A stretch of 64,000 bases of DNA from Moniliophthora roreri. Its lineage: Eukaryota > Basidiomycota > Agaricomycetes > Agaricales > Marasmiaceae. Shown here piece after piece: positions 47,738 through 60,426 of the stretch (its first letter is position 1; the number at the start of each line of letters is the position of its first letter). The notes below the pieces were generated by a model. The model saw nothing but the letters and a program-made list of their open reading frames with translations, was not told the DNA's origin and ran no database searches. The position numbers were made by a program, and so were the translations under genes. The stretch spans positions 372,001 through 436,000 of the forward strand of contig LATX02000184.1 in assembly GCA_001466705.2 (NCBI GenBank). Direction: 5' to 3'.

Positions 47738-50184
47738 ATGCAACGGGCATGTCTTTGCCTCCCAAAGCATATTCTGTTCAAGAGAGGCCTTGCAACTTTG
47801 GCAGCTGCCAGCCATGATTCAAGTAAAATCAGGAATATGGCGCTGGTCGCTCATATCGACTCTGGAAAAACTACCCTGACGGAATCCATCCTACTCACTT
47901 CTCATTACCTCTCTCATCCCGGTTCGGTAGACACCGGTAGCACTACCACCGATTTTCTACCTGCAGAACGTGAACGTGGCATCACTATACAGTCTGCAAG
48001 TATTCCAGTAAAATGGAAGGACTGGACTTTCAACCTCATAGACACTCCTGGCCATGCAGACTTCGGTATGGAAGTGGAAAGCGCCAGTAGAATTGTAGAC
48101 GGTGCTGTGGTATTGATTGATTCAGTGGAGGGAGTGGAAGCGCAGACAAAAGGTGTCTGGAAGCAACTTGACAGGTGAATGCACTTTCGGACAGTCAATA
48201 TTATTCACTAATGATTTGTTTCACAGGTATGGAGTCGCGACACGCCTAGTGTTCCTCAATAAACTCGACCGTACGGGTGCTTCGTTCAAATCCTCTCTTG
48301 CTTCCTTACTAGCTCACCGCATGCACCCGAATCCTCTCCCACTGACGATCCCAATCGCGTCGTTTGATCCAAAAGACTATACTCACGCGGAACCCGGCAT
48401 CCAAGGGCTCGTAGACCTGGTGAAATGGGAGCTGTGGCATTGGGACGGCCAGGATAACGCGAAACGAGAGCTTCTTCCTCGAGATGTCACTGCTGTAAAG
48501 GAAATCCTACCGCCGAATCACCCGATAGCCTCCCACCTTCCCGTTGCGCGTACGCAACTACTTGAGAATCTCTCAATGTTCTCCGAGGATCTTATGGAGA
48601 TTCTTCTCTCGTCACCTTCAGATTCTGCATATCTCAATGTCGAAGCTGGGCAAGTTTTGCCACACCTTCGTAAAGCCACATTAGAGAACACTGTCCTGCC
48701 TGTCGTATGCGGTTCTGCTATCCGGCACGTAGGTACGGATATCCTCATGAATTACGTTGGCGAGCTATTTGCAAGTCCTCTTGATGTTTCTCATGAGGAG
48801 ACGAAGAATGCCCCCCTTCGACTATTGGCCTGGAAAGTGGGTTGGGACAAGAAAAAGGGTTGGATGACGTTTGTTCGTGTTTATTCAGGTGCGTCCTGTT
48901 CTTTTTGGATCTTCTCGTACTAATGTGTGAACAGGTACGCTCAAACGCCAAAGCGCACTGCTTAATGTGAGCCGCGGTCAGAAAGAGAAAGTGAACAAAC
49001 TTCTCCTTCTTTACGCTTCCGAGGCACAAGAGGTAGACGAGCTTCCTTTTGGCTCGGTCGGTGTTATTCTCGGTCTCAAGTACACTAGAACGGGCGACAC
49101 TCTTGTCGCACCTGGTACTCCCGCGTCGATCCGTTCAACCATGACTGACATAGTTCCGCCACCTGCCGTCATCTCCGCGTCGGTCGTACCAAACTCGCAT
49201 GCAGATCACCTCCCTGTTCAAGAGGCGCTCGAGTCTCTTAGTCGAACCGATCCCTCGGTCCGTGTGGATACACAGGAAGGACAGCTCTTGATCCATGGCC
49301 TTGGTGCACTTCACCTTGAAATCGTCGAAGGCCGCCTCCGAGACGAGTTTGCTGCTCGTTTTGAATTTGGTAAACGCCGGGTCAACTATCGAGAAAGTCT
49401 TTCACCTTCCGTCACTATCAGGTCCAGCAACCAATTCTCTGACACTGTTGATATAGCTGGCGTTTCTGCTTTTGTTGAATTGGACATCCGCGCCTTGCGA
49501 GAAGATGAGGAAGGACATCCTCTTTGGGACGGAAACGTTGTTGTTGACAAGAGAGGGAATGCCATACCACCACCTGAAAGACCTACAGGAAATCCAGAGT
49601 CTTTCATCGCTTCCGGAATCGCAAGCACATTATCGAGTTCACCCAATACTTCGTTACCGATGTCAGGCATGCACATTACCATAGGTCGCTACACATCCCT
49701 TGATTCCAGCCAATGGACCATCCTTACAGGAGCCGCGGCCAAGATTCTCAGGAATCACCTAAGAGAAACGGGCTTAGGTCCCGTTATGGAGCCCTACTTC
49801 TTGTTCAGGGTGTCAGTAACAGAAGAGTATCTAGGAAAGGTCGTGAAGGATTTGACAGAACATGGCGCCGAGTTGCAGGACCTTGGTGACAGCTCAGCAG
49901 GTGTAGAAGACCTTGGCGGGTATCCTGACGATGGGTTGTACGTTCCTCCTGGATGGCTTTCACCTTCTGGTGAGGGTACGCACACGCTCAAGGGTTCTTC
50001 GGCGTCGCCAAAAATGAAGAGGTCTATTCATGCAATTGCTCCTTTGAGCAGAATGCTGGATTACAATACGAGATTGAGGGCTGTCTCGGGCGGACACGGA
50101 CAGTTTGAGATGTCGAACGCAGGGTTCCGTGTGGTATCACAGGCAAGGAAGATGGAGATTTTACGAGAGATTGGGAGAGCTTGA
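47738..50184 (+). CDS. MEF2: Mitochondrial elongation factor G2 (ribosome-releasing factor 2)
   Basis: This is a mitochondrial translational GTPase of the EF-G2/RRF2mt type, which works with the ribosome recycling factor. The start at 47738 gives a basic targeting peptide MQRACLCLPKHILFKRGLAT. GTPase motifs are all present: G1 AHIDSGKTT, G2 ERGITIQSA, G3 IDTPGHADFGMEVESA, G4 FLNKLDRTG and G5 CGSA. Domain II (LRLLAWKVGWDKKKGWMTFV, then SGTLKRQSALLNVSRG) and the EF-G domains III-V follow, with ISASVVPNSHADHLPVQEAL and LIHGLGALHLEIVEGRL. Ser/Gly-rich insertions occur in domains IV and V, as in fungal Mef2. Two introns are clear (about 48175-48225 and 48889-48933), and the C-terminal exon is long. 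It ends at 50184. Confidence 0.95.
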
Positions 50185-51671
50185 AGAGAACCTGTGAATA
50201 GGTGGTCAGAATACTTATTTGCTTTTGCCCAATACTCCTTATCCCCACTCTCGTCTTCGTAGACCCCAGTTTTGACCTTGGCAAACCAGGATTACCCTGC
50301 TATCTATCCTCGCAGTGACGTTGCAAGTGGTTTGATGGGTAATTATTACTCTGAGATAGCTGTCATCCTCGGATCCGCTGTGTACGTTTCGAGCTTATAG
50401 TACTGTAAGCAGATCTTCAAGTGTTCAACTTGGTGTCACGCGAAGACTCCATCAGTAGTGATTTGGAGGAAGGGAATTCCTACCATAGAATGCTTGTGGA
50501 AGCTTCGAGATGCACTGACCGGCCCTGACGTAGGGATTTCACCGTGGTTGGAAGGTAACGACTCGTACGGAAAACCGTCGCGTCGTTACTGCTCCTCCGA
50601 CAAGAATTTCCGCGACGAGATCTCGCCCTAGAAGACACCTCTAGGAGAAGTGCACTTTCTTTCCAATAGCTATGCTCAAAACAGAACACTGTCTAACCCT
50701 ACCATGAATAAATACATGACATCACAACTCTCTGTGGCGGTGGGTAGGCGTGGCCTCAAACTGGCAAGATAGAGAGCACACGTGTGTCGGGGACTGCTTT
50801 CTCCGATAATCCTAGGCTTATGCGTAAGATGATCATTGCTGGAGTAATGCCCTACGCAGTGTGAGGATTTAAATAAAGGCTGCTTTGAACACGTACAGCT
50901 ATCGGCACGATCAGCAGGAAAAGATCAAGCGGGTACCCGATATTGCTGATATTCTCTGACGGAAACGTATGCAATTGAGGAGCTAGAACATAGAAGTCTA
51001 AGAGCGGACTTGTCCTACAATGAATATTGTTAATAACACAGTGACCAACAAAACTGAAGAATCGCGCACAACGGCAATAACTTTCTGGTACATACTGTTG
51101 CGCTATGGAGTGTCCTGGATATTTAGAAATTACAACTGTTACGACTTGACCACTGGCACCAGATGTCTCTCACTACACAAATCATTTTCAGCATGAGGGC
51201 CCAAAAGGGAGTCAGCTGGATGAAAGTGTGCGCTGCATTAGTCGCATAATATCCGGTGCGCAACTGAGAAGCTTTGAGTAGAAGAGATCTGGTCGATTTC
51301 CCTTCCGTCCGTGTCTGAAAAGAGCCCACAGCAGTCATAATTGAAGTACCGAGGCCAAGAGCTGGCAGGGTGTTAACGTTTCAAAGATGTCGATCGAGGA
51401 GCGCGTACCGTTTGTTACTGTAGACTCTAGTGAAGAGCATTCCCGACTTCATGCGAAGACTAGCATTGCTGTAGAGGAAAATTGCGTTCTTCACTAGTAG
51501 TAGTTTATTTCTCTTCACAACCGCTGACTTGTCGGCACATAAGGCGTTGGCGTTTAGTAAGTGACAGTCTAAGCGAGCGCTTGTTACTGTTTTCGACTGC
51601 CACATTGAGGTTTACCTGCTTGTCTCCCACTATGAGCTACCACTACTCAGGGTCCTTTCGGGACTGTTCGT
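50185..51671. other. Largest stretch without a confident gene (1.5 kb)
   Basis: Plus-strand frames are short and unsupported. On the minus strand, 51600-50880 reads as pieces that might be a membrane protein: KSGMLFTRVYTLGLGTSIMT if an intron is assumed, then YYATNAAHTFIQLTPFWALM, then PLLDFYVLAPQLHTFP and SNIGYPLDLFLLIVPIAVRV. Stops separate the pieces. It may be a decayed gene or chance; nothing else recognised. Confidence 0.35.
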
Positions 51672-53225
51672 ATGGCCCAAATCGCGTCGAAAGCACGCAA
51701 ATTTTCTCATTGTTTTCCAACAGATCCAAATACAGTGGCACCTGTTTATCCCCACTCACCACGTACGCAATGAACTATTTTATACAACATCTTCCATCAG
51801 AATAATCCTGTTTCTTCGCGGACAGAATCTCTCGAGCACCATCATGCAGACCTTAAACGTTTCGCCGAAATCGCCAATGAGGATGTCGAGATGGAGGCAC
51901 GCTATCTCGCGTTCATTTTAGGTGGAATGATTGACGCGACTACGTTCCCCAGGCTCCTCCAACAGAAGAGACCAAGTTCCTCGTGATCGATACCAACGTT
52001 GTTCTCCACTCCCTTGATGTTCTCATTCAATTTGTCGACGATATCGAAAGGCTGGGGCTTCCTGTCATTGTGATCATTCCAATCGTGGTTATTCATGAAT
52101 TAGATGCGTGCGTAGCTCACTTTCGCGTCGTAACCTGATATGCTCAATGCCCGCTTTTGAAACAGACAGAAGAAAGGCGATGATAAGATCAATTGGTTTG
52201 CGAGAAAGGCCTCCGCTTGGTTGTTGAAGAAGGTTCAGGAAAGAAAAGCCTTGAAAGGCCAAGCTATGAAGGAAACGGATACAGCTTTCTCTACCGGTGT
52301 GAGTCATCATCACTGTTGTTATTCTTGAGAATCTTGACAAACCAGGTACTAGCTTATAACGAATGACGAAAAGATATTACGATGTGCTATCTATTTCAAC
52401 CGCCTCTCCCCGACCTTTCTTTGTAGTGGCGACCGGAACCTGTGCATTATGTGCGAGGTAGAGTGTAAGCTCTTAAAACCCTAGGTAGGTCACCCGACTA
52501 ATGGAAAAAGCTTTTCCACAGATGTCACCACGATCAATCCGCTCACTCGAGACTGGTGCAGTCGAAGCATAGCTGAGCGAATATTCGCTGATGGCACTGT
52601 CGACCTCAGTAGTTTTGCAGGTTTCAAGCCAACCTACAAAGATAAATCCATCGTCGTTGTTCAAGAGCAAACTCGCAGCGACGATAGCATGGATGTAGAC
52701 GATGAATGTTCCAATGATAATTATGCGGAAGTTATTTCTCGGGGCGATGCACGCAATTCACTCCATCTTCAAATTGTGCAGCATTTCACTGCCTTGCTGG
52801 CCGAGCTTGTAACTCGTGTTAGTCGCGATGGTAGTTCGGTTACGGGTTCGGGTTCGGGTGAAGCTGGATTATCTATCCATGCACCCAAGGCCATTAGATC
52901 CGCCACTGCCAAGCAGCTAATCAACGAGCCGAAGGACCAGAACTTTTCAAACTGGACTGCCACTCAGTTGCTTGATCACCTGGAAAGAAGAAAGAGAGTT
53001 CTTCCGGCAACAAATCCTTATCTTGGCATCTTCTTGACTGAGCCCTACCAAGCCTGGACAGGAGGCCGAAGAGGAGAGGAATGGTCGGCAGCTGCGTGGG
53101 AGACGTCACTTAAATCGCTGAGGAAGATTGGAGAGGGATGGGGCGAAAGTTCATTCAAAGAGTCGCTAAACACTGTAGCACCACACATCGTAAGAGTATT
53201 CGGGGAAGGAGTAATTAACGTGTAG
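51672..53225 (+). CDS. PIN-domain endoribonuclease, Swt1-like
   Basis: This is probably the fungal homologue of Swt1, a nuclear PIN endonuclease that clears faulty mRNPs at transcription sites. The PIN acids are visible: FLVIDTNVVLHSLDVLIQFV, VIIPIVVIHELDAQKKGDDK, LITNDEKILRCAIYF and LCSGDRNLCIMCEVE. A C-terminal helical domain follows (LHLQIVQHFTALLAELVTRV, then NWTATQLLDHLERR and WETSLKSLRKIGEGWGE), ending EGVINV at 53225. The start is uncertain. I place it at 51672 (MAQIASKARKFSHCFPTD), with an intron before SLEHHHADLKRFAEIANED. The junction to APPTEETK uses either a GT donor at 51885 or a GC donor at 51897. Confidence 0.82.
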
Positions 53226-53428
53226 TAAGGAAGGAGAAATTGCGAACCGCGGAGGCGATGGAGGGGTGAGGCAGAGCTGTAGAGGGTGGGAAAACGGAAT
53301 GGATTTGGAAATTCGCTGAGAGGCAGAATTTGGGTAAAAAAGCACTTTACAGCCCACTCTTTATAGCCCAGGAGGCGCCTTCAACACCTCGCAACCGTCC
53401 CTCCATCCCCCTTTATACACTTAGCCTC

Positions 53429-55078
53429 ATGCCTCGTCGTCGTCCATTTTTTTTGTTTCTCTCAATTCTCGGTCTTTTCCTCTTTGGAACAGTCGTCGTC
53501 CTCAGCTCCATAACATACTATCTCGCTATTGACCCCAGCGCATATCTCTCAGAACTTGAAGTCCCAATATTGGAAAATCACCTTCGCTGGAACGCCTCTG
53601 AACATGGCCAAATAGAACGCATACCGCGCATTCTTCATCAGACGTGGCGCTCAGAAAAGCTGCCTCAGCGGTGGAGGAGTATCTCTCAGGAATGTCGAAA
53701 CATGATGCCAGACTAGTACGTGCTCCACTTACTGCGCTTCATGCCGTGATTTTGACGGTGCCCTTCCAGTGAATACATGCTTTGGACAGATGAATCTTCA
53801 CGCAAATTCATCGCTGAAGAATATCCATGGTTCTTAGACACTTATGACGACTACGAATACAATATCCAGCGGGCTGACGCCATTCGGTATTTCGTCCTTC
53901 ACCACTATGGTGGTATTTATCTCGACCTTGACATTGGATGTATACGTCCTTTGGACCCCCTCCTCGTTTACCCTGTCATCCTCCCAAAAACCATTCCAGT
54001 CGGTGTCTCCAACGACCTGATGTTCGCACAAAAGGGCCATCCTTTCCTCGCGCAAACTATCCACAACCTCGTGACGTTCGACCATTCATGGATTCTCAAC
54101 TATCCTACCGTCATGTTCTCTACCGGCCCCATGTTCCTCTCAGCGCAATACGGTATTTTCACCTCTGCACATGCCAGCACACCCGATGACTTCATTCGCA
54201 TTTTACCCAAGTCTCTGTATGGGAAGAATGCCAAAGATGGCGAAGCTCCCAACGCGTTCTTCTCACATTTTTATGGGAGCAGCTGGCATGCAGACGATGC
54301 TGCGTTCATTGGTTTCCTGGGTCACTGGGGCAAGGGTCTCTTGTGGATTGGGTTGATCATTTTGATGGCAGGGTTGGTCATGATCGCTCTCCCAGGAAGG
54401 CAACGCCGATATACATTAAGAAGAATCGGAGGTTACGATGTTTTATTTCCTCGTTGGTCACAACGTACAGGTCACTGGCATCTTCACCTTCCACGCTCGG
54501 CTATGGCATCGAGTTCATCAACTTCATCCTCGGCGCCTGATGACAGTATACCTGGCTCTCCCATCGATTCAGACGTCCCTGTTCTTCATCTTCCTTTCGA
54601 CATGGAGCCCTCGTCCCCAGAACCGTCGGAAATGTCATTTTCCACTGATTCCTCAATGCCCTCACGTTCACCAATCCTCGACACCGTGCGCCGCGTCCGG
54701 AACAAGGTCGCAGCCTTGGCAGGTATCGCCTCTGAATCCAGTGATTATCGTCGGTCACATACACACAGCCGGTCACGTCGACAGTCACACCGCCGCAGTC
54801 GAAGTGGAGTGTTATTCTTCATGCCCGCGATATTCGCTCAGCCACAGGACCTGGAGTTGGGAGGACAGTCTGACGTACCCATGCTTTCACGGCCTATCGT
54901 GCGTCGTCCTTCGCGTCATCGACTGGATCGACAGCGGTATACAGACCGTGGTGGAGATTTGATGGACCCATCACAACAAGGCCAACAACCTCCACGCAGC
55001 GAGCGATTAATTGACCTTGGCGAAGATGATGTCAATTCAACACCATTAACAAGATCCGACGGAAAACCCCAATCGTAG
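53429..55078 (+). CDS. GT32 glycosyltransferase, mannosyl inositol phosphorylceramide synthase-like
   Basis: This Golgi type II membrane enzyme is of the Sur1/Csh1 (GT32) family. It adds mannose from GDP-mannose to inositol phosphorylceramide. The start at 53429 gives MPRRRPFFLFLSILGLFLFG, a signal anchor. The catalytic domain reads RIPRILHQTWRSEKLPQRW, EYMLWTDESSRKFIAEEYPW and YNIQRADAIRYFVLHHYGGI, with the DxD motif in YLDLDIGCIRPLDPL. Intron 53716-53769 splits PDY/EYML. A second hydrophobic segment (LLWIGLIILMAGLVMIALPG) follows, then about 200 residues of Ser/Arg/His-rich tail ending SDGKPQS at 55078. The long polar tail is unusual compared with the yeast enzymes. Confidence 0.92.
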
Positions 55079-55365
55079 CTCTGCGCCCTAAAGCCTGTTT
55101 ACGCACCCACATAGACGACGACTGCTTCATATACGACTGACGAGATATAATTCCCTTTATACCCTACCATTATTGACTCTGCAGCCGCAACACAGGACAC
55201 TTGATTAAAATTATCTTTACCTATCCTTATCCTAAATTTGTTTGGAGGCGAGGACAGATCCGCTATCATAGGACTGTGTTACCAGAGAGCAGTAATATTA
55301 TTCGAATAAAGAAAGACTTCCTTCCTGATCATTTTACATCTATTTACAGTCATTGTATACCACAC

Positions 55366-57035
55366 TCACTTCGTCCCCACTGTCCTTTTCATATACATTG
55401 ATAACAAAAACATGGCCCCGGCAGCGACAGAGTATGTGTATGCTGGTCCGACTGTCCAATATGAGGCACAAGCGAGAAGAGGGCCTATCGCACGTCCTAG
55501 CTGCCCTGACGACCGGAATTCACCCAGGGCTTTACCCTTTGCCAGGTCAGGGTGTTCTGCATTTGATTTGCCGGTGTCTGGATTAATTACGGCGTCGTCA
55601 CATTGTAAGGATGCCGCTGCTGTGAGAGAGTTGACGACAGTCGCAGATGTGAAAGCCATGCAGAATGCTGCGAGCTGAAGAAGGCGAAGGGCGAGTGTGA
55701 CATTTGTTGATACGTAGATTGGTACGAGGGCTAGGAAAACAAGGCCCGAGAAACAACTCAGGACACCTCGCCGGGCCATGACGCCTTCCCCGATTTTCGA
55801 GGTTGCACGACGAACGTAGCCTCCTTGAAGGAGGGCACTAATGATTCCAATGGAACCAATCAAAGCACCATTTTGCTTATTACTCCAATCGAACACTGAT
55901 AGCTAGTTAGAATGATATGAACCAAATGGCGAGATACAAGCTTACAGTCGAAAGTCAAGAACGTCAAGGTGAACTCGACACCGGAAAATAGACCCAGAAA
56001 CAGGAAGTGAATGTATCGAAGTGTCTTGAGAAGTCCAAGACGTTGTTCGACACTTCGTTTTTGAATGGGTTTAGACGTTCCGTTTCCGTTAGCGACCTTT
56101 GTGCCGTTGGCATGAACAGACTTTCCTTTGCCCCTGGTTTCAGGCAGCGCAAGAATGAGGAAAAGTGTCTCCACCGTTAGCAGTACCAGAGTTATTAGCG
56201 CTGGAACAGCGTAGATATTAACTTCCATTTGTAGGGGGTTCGCGGACGGGGGTAATGGACGAGTAGAAAAGTAGGCGCCTATGGGAGGACCGATGCAAAA
56301 GCAGATGGCAAAGGCAATGCCAACGTGCGCCAGTGCTTTTGACCGGTTCTCAGCTGTTGTCACATCGGAAAGAATAGCGCTATGGACAGAGAGATGAATA
56401 CCGAAACCACATTCATTCGGGCAGAGTACTCACATTGCAAGTTGTACATTTCCTTCACTGAGACCACCAATCACTCGAGATAGCATGTACGACGCAAATG
56501 TTGTGGATTGTATCCATCTGTGAAAAGCATGAACGGGGAGCCACTTGCAATGAATGGAATGCAACATACACAACAGCAGATAGAATGTTTCCAATCATAG
56601 TAAGGAGTAGAATGCGTTTGCGACCATATTTATCAGACAGGGAGCCGATTCTGGGTGACACGATGAACTGCAGCATTCTGGTGCATAGCAGATGAGCTCA
56701 AGCTTCACAGCAGACGAAAAGATAACACACGAGAATACCGAGCCCATCATTCCACCAAGCAAAACAACGTCCCATTTCTTCGAGTGCAACGACGGTCGGT
56801 AGAACAAGCCTCGTACGCTTGACACGAATCCAAGTGTCCGGGAAAGGAAGCCATTGGGGTCAGAGATTTCTCGCTGTGGGATTCTCGCTATCAGGGCAAG
56901 GGAAGAAAAGAGACAAGTTCAACTCCATACCTCTGTATACCATTCTATTAGACGAGGAAATAGTGGTAGAGGGATTGTGAACGCGAAGAGATCTAGTATC
57001 AGAGACAGGAAGACGATGGTCTCGATTCTAGCCAT
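55366..57035 (-). CDS. Major facilitator superfamily transporter, MFSD10-like
   Basis: This is a 12-helix membrane transporter. The start at 57035 gives MARIETIVFLSLILDLFAFT IPLPLFPRLIEWY. The loop 2-3 signature is VSPRIGSLSDKYGRKRILLL, typical of MFS members near the animal MFSD10/TETRAN group. Further helices include NILSAVVW, GLSEGNVQLAIAILSDVTTA, VGIAFAICFCIGPPIGAYFS and VYIVPALITLVLL-like sequence. A basic linker contains KPIQKRSVEQRLGLLKTLRY. The C-terminal half ends GAMFLLSMYMKRTVGTK at 55366. Five introns are present. Substrate is unknown; organic-anion or drug efflux is inferred from the family. Confidence 0.9.
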
Positions 57036-57290
57036 GGTAGTTAAATAAGGAAAGGCAAAAGTTGAAATTTGCTGGAAGACCGGATGAGTTGTAAAGGACA
57101 CGTAGGCCTGCTGCGTATTTATATCGACACCCGACGGGGATGAGAGTGAGAGAGGCCACCAGTCGCCGTGGAAGTTTCTATAACCGGTATGTGAAGCGAA
57201 ATGCTGATTGATGGAAACGCATTTCCGAGAGCGTCCCTCGAATTCATTCCCAAGGCTGTACATTATGAGTACTACATATTGATACAGGAT

Positions 57291-60200
57291 CTACGACTCC
57301 TCCATAGCCTCTGCTCCCTCTGTCACCGGTTCATCTATTTCCCGCTCCTCGTTTTCTTCATCTACACCCGCGGTTGCAACACCCCGGTACTTTTGGTCTT
57401 CAGCGGCAGCTGTAAGATTGGTCTGGTAATGCGAACTAGTCTCGGCCTTGGTAATTTCCCGCAATGCCATCGTGGCGTATGAAGCTGTGCCTAACTGCAG
57501 ATTGATCTGGAGCGCCATGAATTTCCCATTTTCAACGACAGCGGGCGGGTCAAATCCCAATAGCTTGTCTTCATCTGCCTGTGCCAGAGGGACGTCAGGG
57601 TCAGTGTAACGTAACACCGACCAGCTCATCTCTTTGGGTTGGTGAAGAATTTTGCGGTAGGACCCACCGAGCGTGTAATCCCTGGGAGAGTACACTGTCA
57701 GTCGTGAGGTCTCCTTGAACAGAGCATTCAATGCATACTTTTGCTTTCTCACAAAGTTGTTGGGGTCTAAACCATCCATCTCGAGGAACTCTTTGTATCT
57801 TTCACCAAGCTCTCCACCGGGATACGCAACATCGGTTCCGGGGAGAGGCATGATAACGTCAAAGATGCTATAGTTCCCAAGGTCCTCATCCGTGAGAGTC
57901 TTGACGCGTGGAGGCGACCAAGGTTTCCTACTCTGTTTCTTGCGTTGACGGTTGGATATTTGCTCATCTAAAAATCAATGAGTATTTATATAACTCGAGA
58001 GGAAAAGAAGCATAGCTTACTTGGCTCGTTAGTTTCCTCGTCCTCGTTTTGATTTTGATAACCGGTTTCCACGCTTGTCTCCGGCTCAGCCTCGAAAACC
58101 AAGTCGCCTGCTACCGGTTTTTCTGCACCATACATACGGATACGTTCCGAGACGATAGCATTCCACACGTATGACTGGTAGGCATGGACATACATCAGTC
58201 GAAGGTTACGAGGGATCTAAAGCGGATACAGTCAATAACTGGAGTGCAAGGAAAGACATCGAGTTCATTACCGTAGATAATGCACCCATAGCATTCCGTG
58301 TATCGCCTTTCTGTTTCCTGTAACTCTCTAAAATACACCTTTCGGCGACAACACGTCGAGGCATAAGCCGGAGGGCTTTATCCAGATCTTTCTCTTTCAG
58401 CCAGGCATTTCTTGCAGCCTCTACTTCGGGGTGCTCTCCATAGCGCGTTTGGAGAATGAGTGAGACGGCCTTATGCCATTCAGACTTGAGCAAAGCAAGA
58501 CCAATTGCGTGTGTAGGGACAGAAGCTGTACCAAATCTTTGCATACCTGTCCAACAGTATTAACCACATTTCTAGACGTCCAGTGAGGTGCATACCGTAA
58601 TAGTTGATGAAACCATTATTCTTTACGATAGTCAAGGCCTTCTCTAGTGTCTCCATGGAGTCTACTTGAACATTACTAGTATCTTATCAGTATTGGAAAT
58701 AGATACTGTTGTGATGAGCTGATATTCACCGAAGAGTAATCACAAATGCGTTCCCTTTGAGCATACCCAGCTCAAGACTAGCTTTGCGATAGACGAGATC
58801 CGCAATCCTGACACCTCGTTCACCCCGTTGGATAAGAGCATCCTTTTCCGATTTCTGCCTTGAAATGCTATTGCCTAACCTCCAGATGTCTTCCACGATT
58901 TTGTTTCCTCTTTTCAGAGAAACGCGTTGCACCGTTACTCCACGTTTGTCTTTTGTCCCAGCGACTGATAGGTCTTTGACATTGACATGAAGAATACGTG
59001 ATAGATGCGATAAGGCGTCTTGGGTGTCACGGTTCGTCTTTTGTAGAGTGAAGTGGATGTATGGAGGGTAAGTCCCACGATCTGGGCGATCACCCTGGGC
59101 ACCATTTCCGTCTGTTGCCGAAACGTCAGCCACAACACTGTTAATTCAGTGATTCAGATACCTTTTCTCTCACGTCCTCCGCGTCCGACACCACGTCTCG
59201 ACCACTTGATCACGATTCGTGAACCTTCATCAGTATTACTGCTCGATGTATCGGTTTCTGTTTCAAGCTTTCCTTTAAACAAATCACGGATGACTTTGTG
59301 GAATGCAGTTCTGGTTTCCTTGGACTCGATTGGCTGCACGCAAGGGATTGAAGCTGAATAAGTATAGAGTGTAGAGATACAGGGATGCATGATGATACAG
59401 ACTTCTGATAATACCTTCCGATGGTCTTCTCTGCCTGAACCACCGCGTCCTCCACCACGTCCACCTCTGCCTCCACGACCCCGTCCCCCCCGTCCACCCT
59501 TGCCTTTATCGATGGGTTCCTCGGGTGGCGGGGGCGAGACAGGTTCGTCTGTCGTCGAAGATTTGCCGGCGCGACTTCCCCAGCCGCTATCACTGATCCT
59601 TGGAGGCTCTGGACCCTGAAGAAACATCTCTTTAAGCTGCGCTATCGCAGACTCGGAGAGGAATGGTATGAGTTTTATTGTGAAGGATTCCGGCCAGGGT
59701 TCCTTTGAGTCTATTGGAGGGGCCGTTGATTGTTGAGTCTCTTCAGAGGTACCGGCAGTGGGTGTAGCTTCCGTCGTTGGGTTCTCTGCACTTTGAGCCT
59801 CCTCTTTTGGTTTCTCCTCACTCTGTACGTCTTGCATAGACTCGTCCTGATCTTGTTGAGCAGCTGGTGTGTTTGCTTCAACATCGGCTTCGGTAATATT
59901 TTTCTTGGAAGAATCTGGTTTTGCCAGGGATTTCAAGTGTATAACATTGCTGTCGAGGTCAACCTCGTAGACCAAAAAATCCGTGAATCTTGTGCAAGGA
60001 TATGAACATCGAGCCAGTAAACGCTAAAAAAAACAGACGTACCTCTGTTTGATGATTCCATCGATTCTAGACACCCCTCGTCCAACGTACTCTGAAATCC
60101 CAACGTCGCTTTCTAAGAAGTTGAGAGGACGGCCTTGTTCGGCGACAGGTAAGGGAATGCCCAAGAGTGCATGGCTCGGCGGTAAGACGTGCTCATGAGC

Positions 60201-60335
60201 AAGTGACTCCTCGTCCAAAAGGCTTTCTTCAGTTATCGTCACGGTCTCGGTTGCTTGTTCATTGACTTTTTGACGTTTCGAGTCTCGTTGAAGGCCTTCA
60301 TCGTCGTGCTCGCGTTCGCGGACCGACGAAGACAT
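57291..60335 (-). CDS. PUS7: Multisubstrate tRNA/RNA pseudouridine synthase Pus7 (TruD family)
   Basis: It makes pseudouridine in tRNA (position 13 and 35), U2 snRNA and mRNA. The start is the ATG at 60335 ([20 protein letters not shown]). Family motifs: [77 protein letters not shown] with the catalytic Asp, [20 protein letters not shown] and [19 protein letters not shown]. Two insertions stand out. One is a Glu/Gln/Thr-rich acidic run (about 59690-59900). The other is an RGG box around 59440-59500 ([19 protein letters not shown]) before the first TruD half. A third acidic insertion lies near 58020-58100. It ends EGAEAMEES at 57291. Eight or so introns are present. Confidence 0.95.
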
Positions 60336-60426
60336 GGACGTGATGATCAAGATGCTTACTGCTCAGTGGCAAGACGTTTTTTCAAATCGATTGCAAATTT
60401 GAACACAGATTCCAACGGTCACCACC
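60336..60426. promoter_or_regulatory. 91-bp divergent gap PUS7 / URA3
   Basis: Divergent start codons are separated by 91 bp, so promoter elements must be shared or overlap the leaders. No TATA box recognised. Confidence 0.45.

Noticed and set aside
47671..47781. Extended ICMT N-terminus
   Set aside because: Overlaps the MEF2 start codon and has no family support; MSDGFEAR is the first plausible start.
60336..60350. PUS7 start five codons further upstream
   Set aside because: The codon at 60348-60350 is TTG, not ATG; the first ATG is at 60333-60335.
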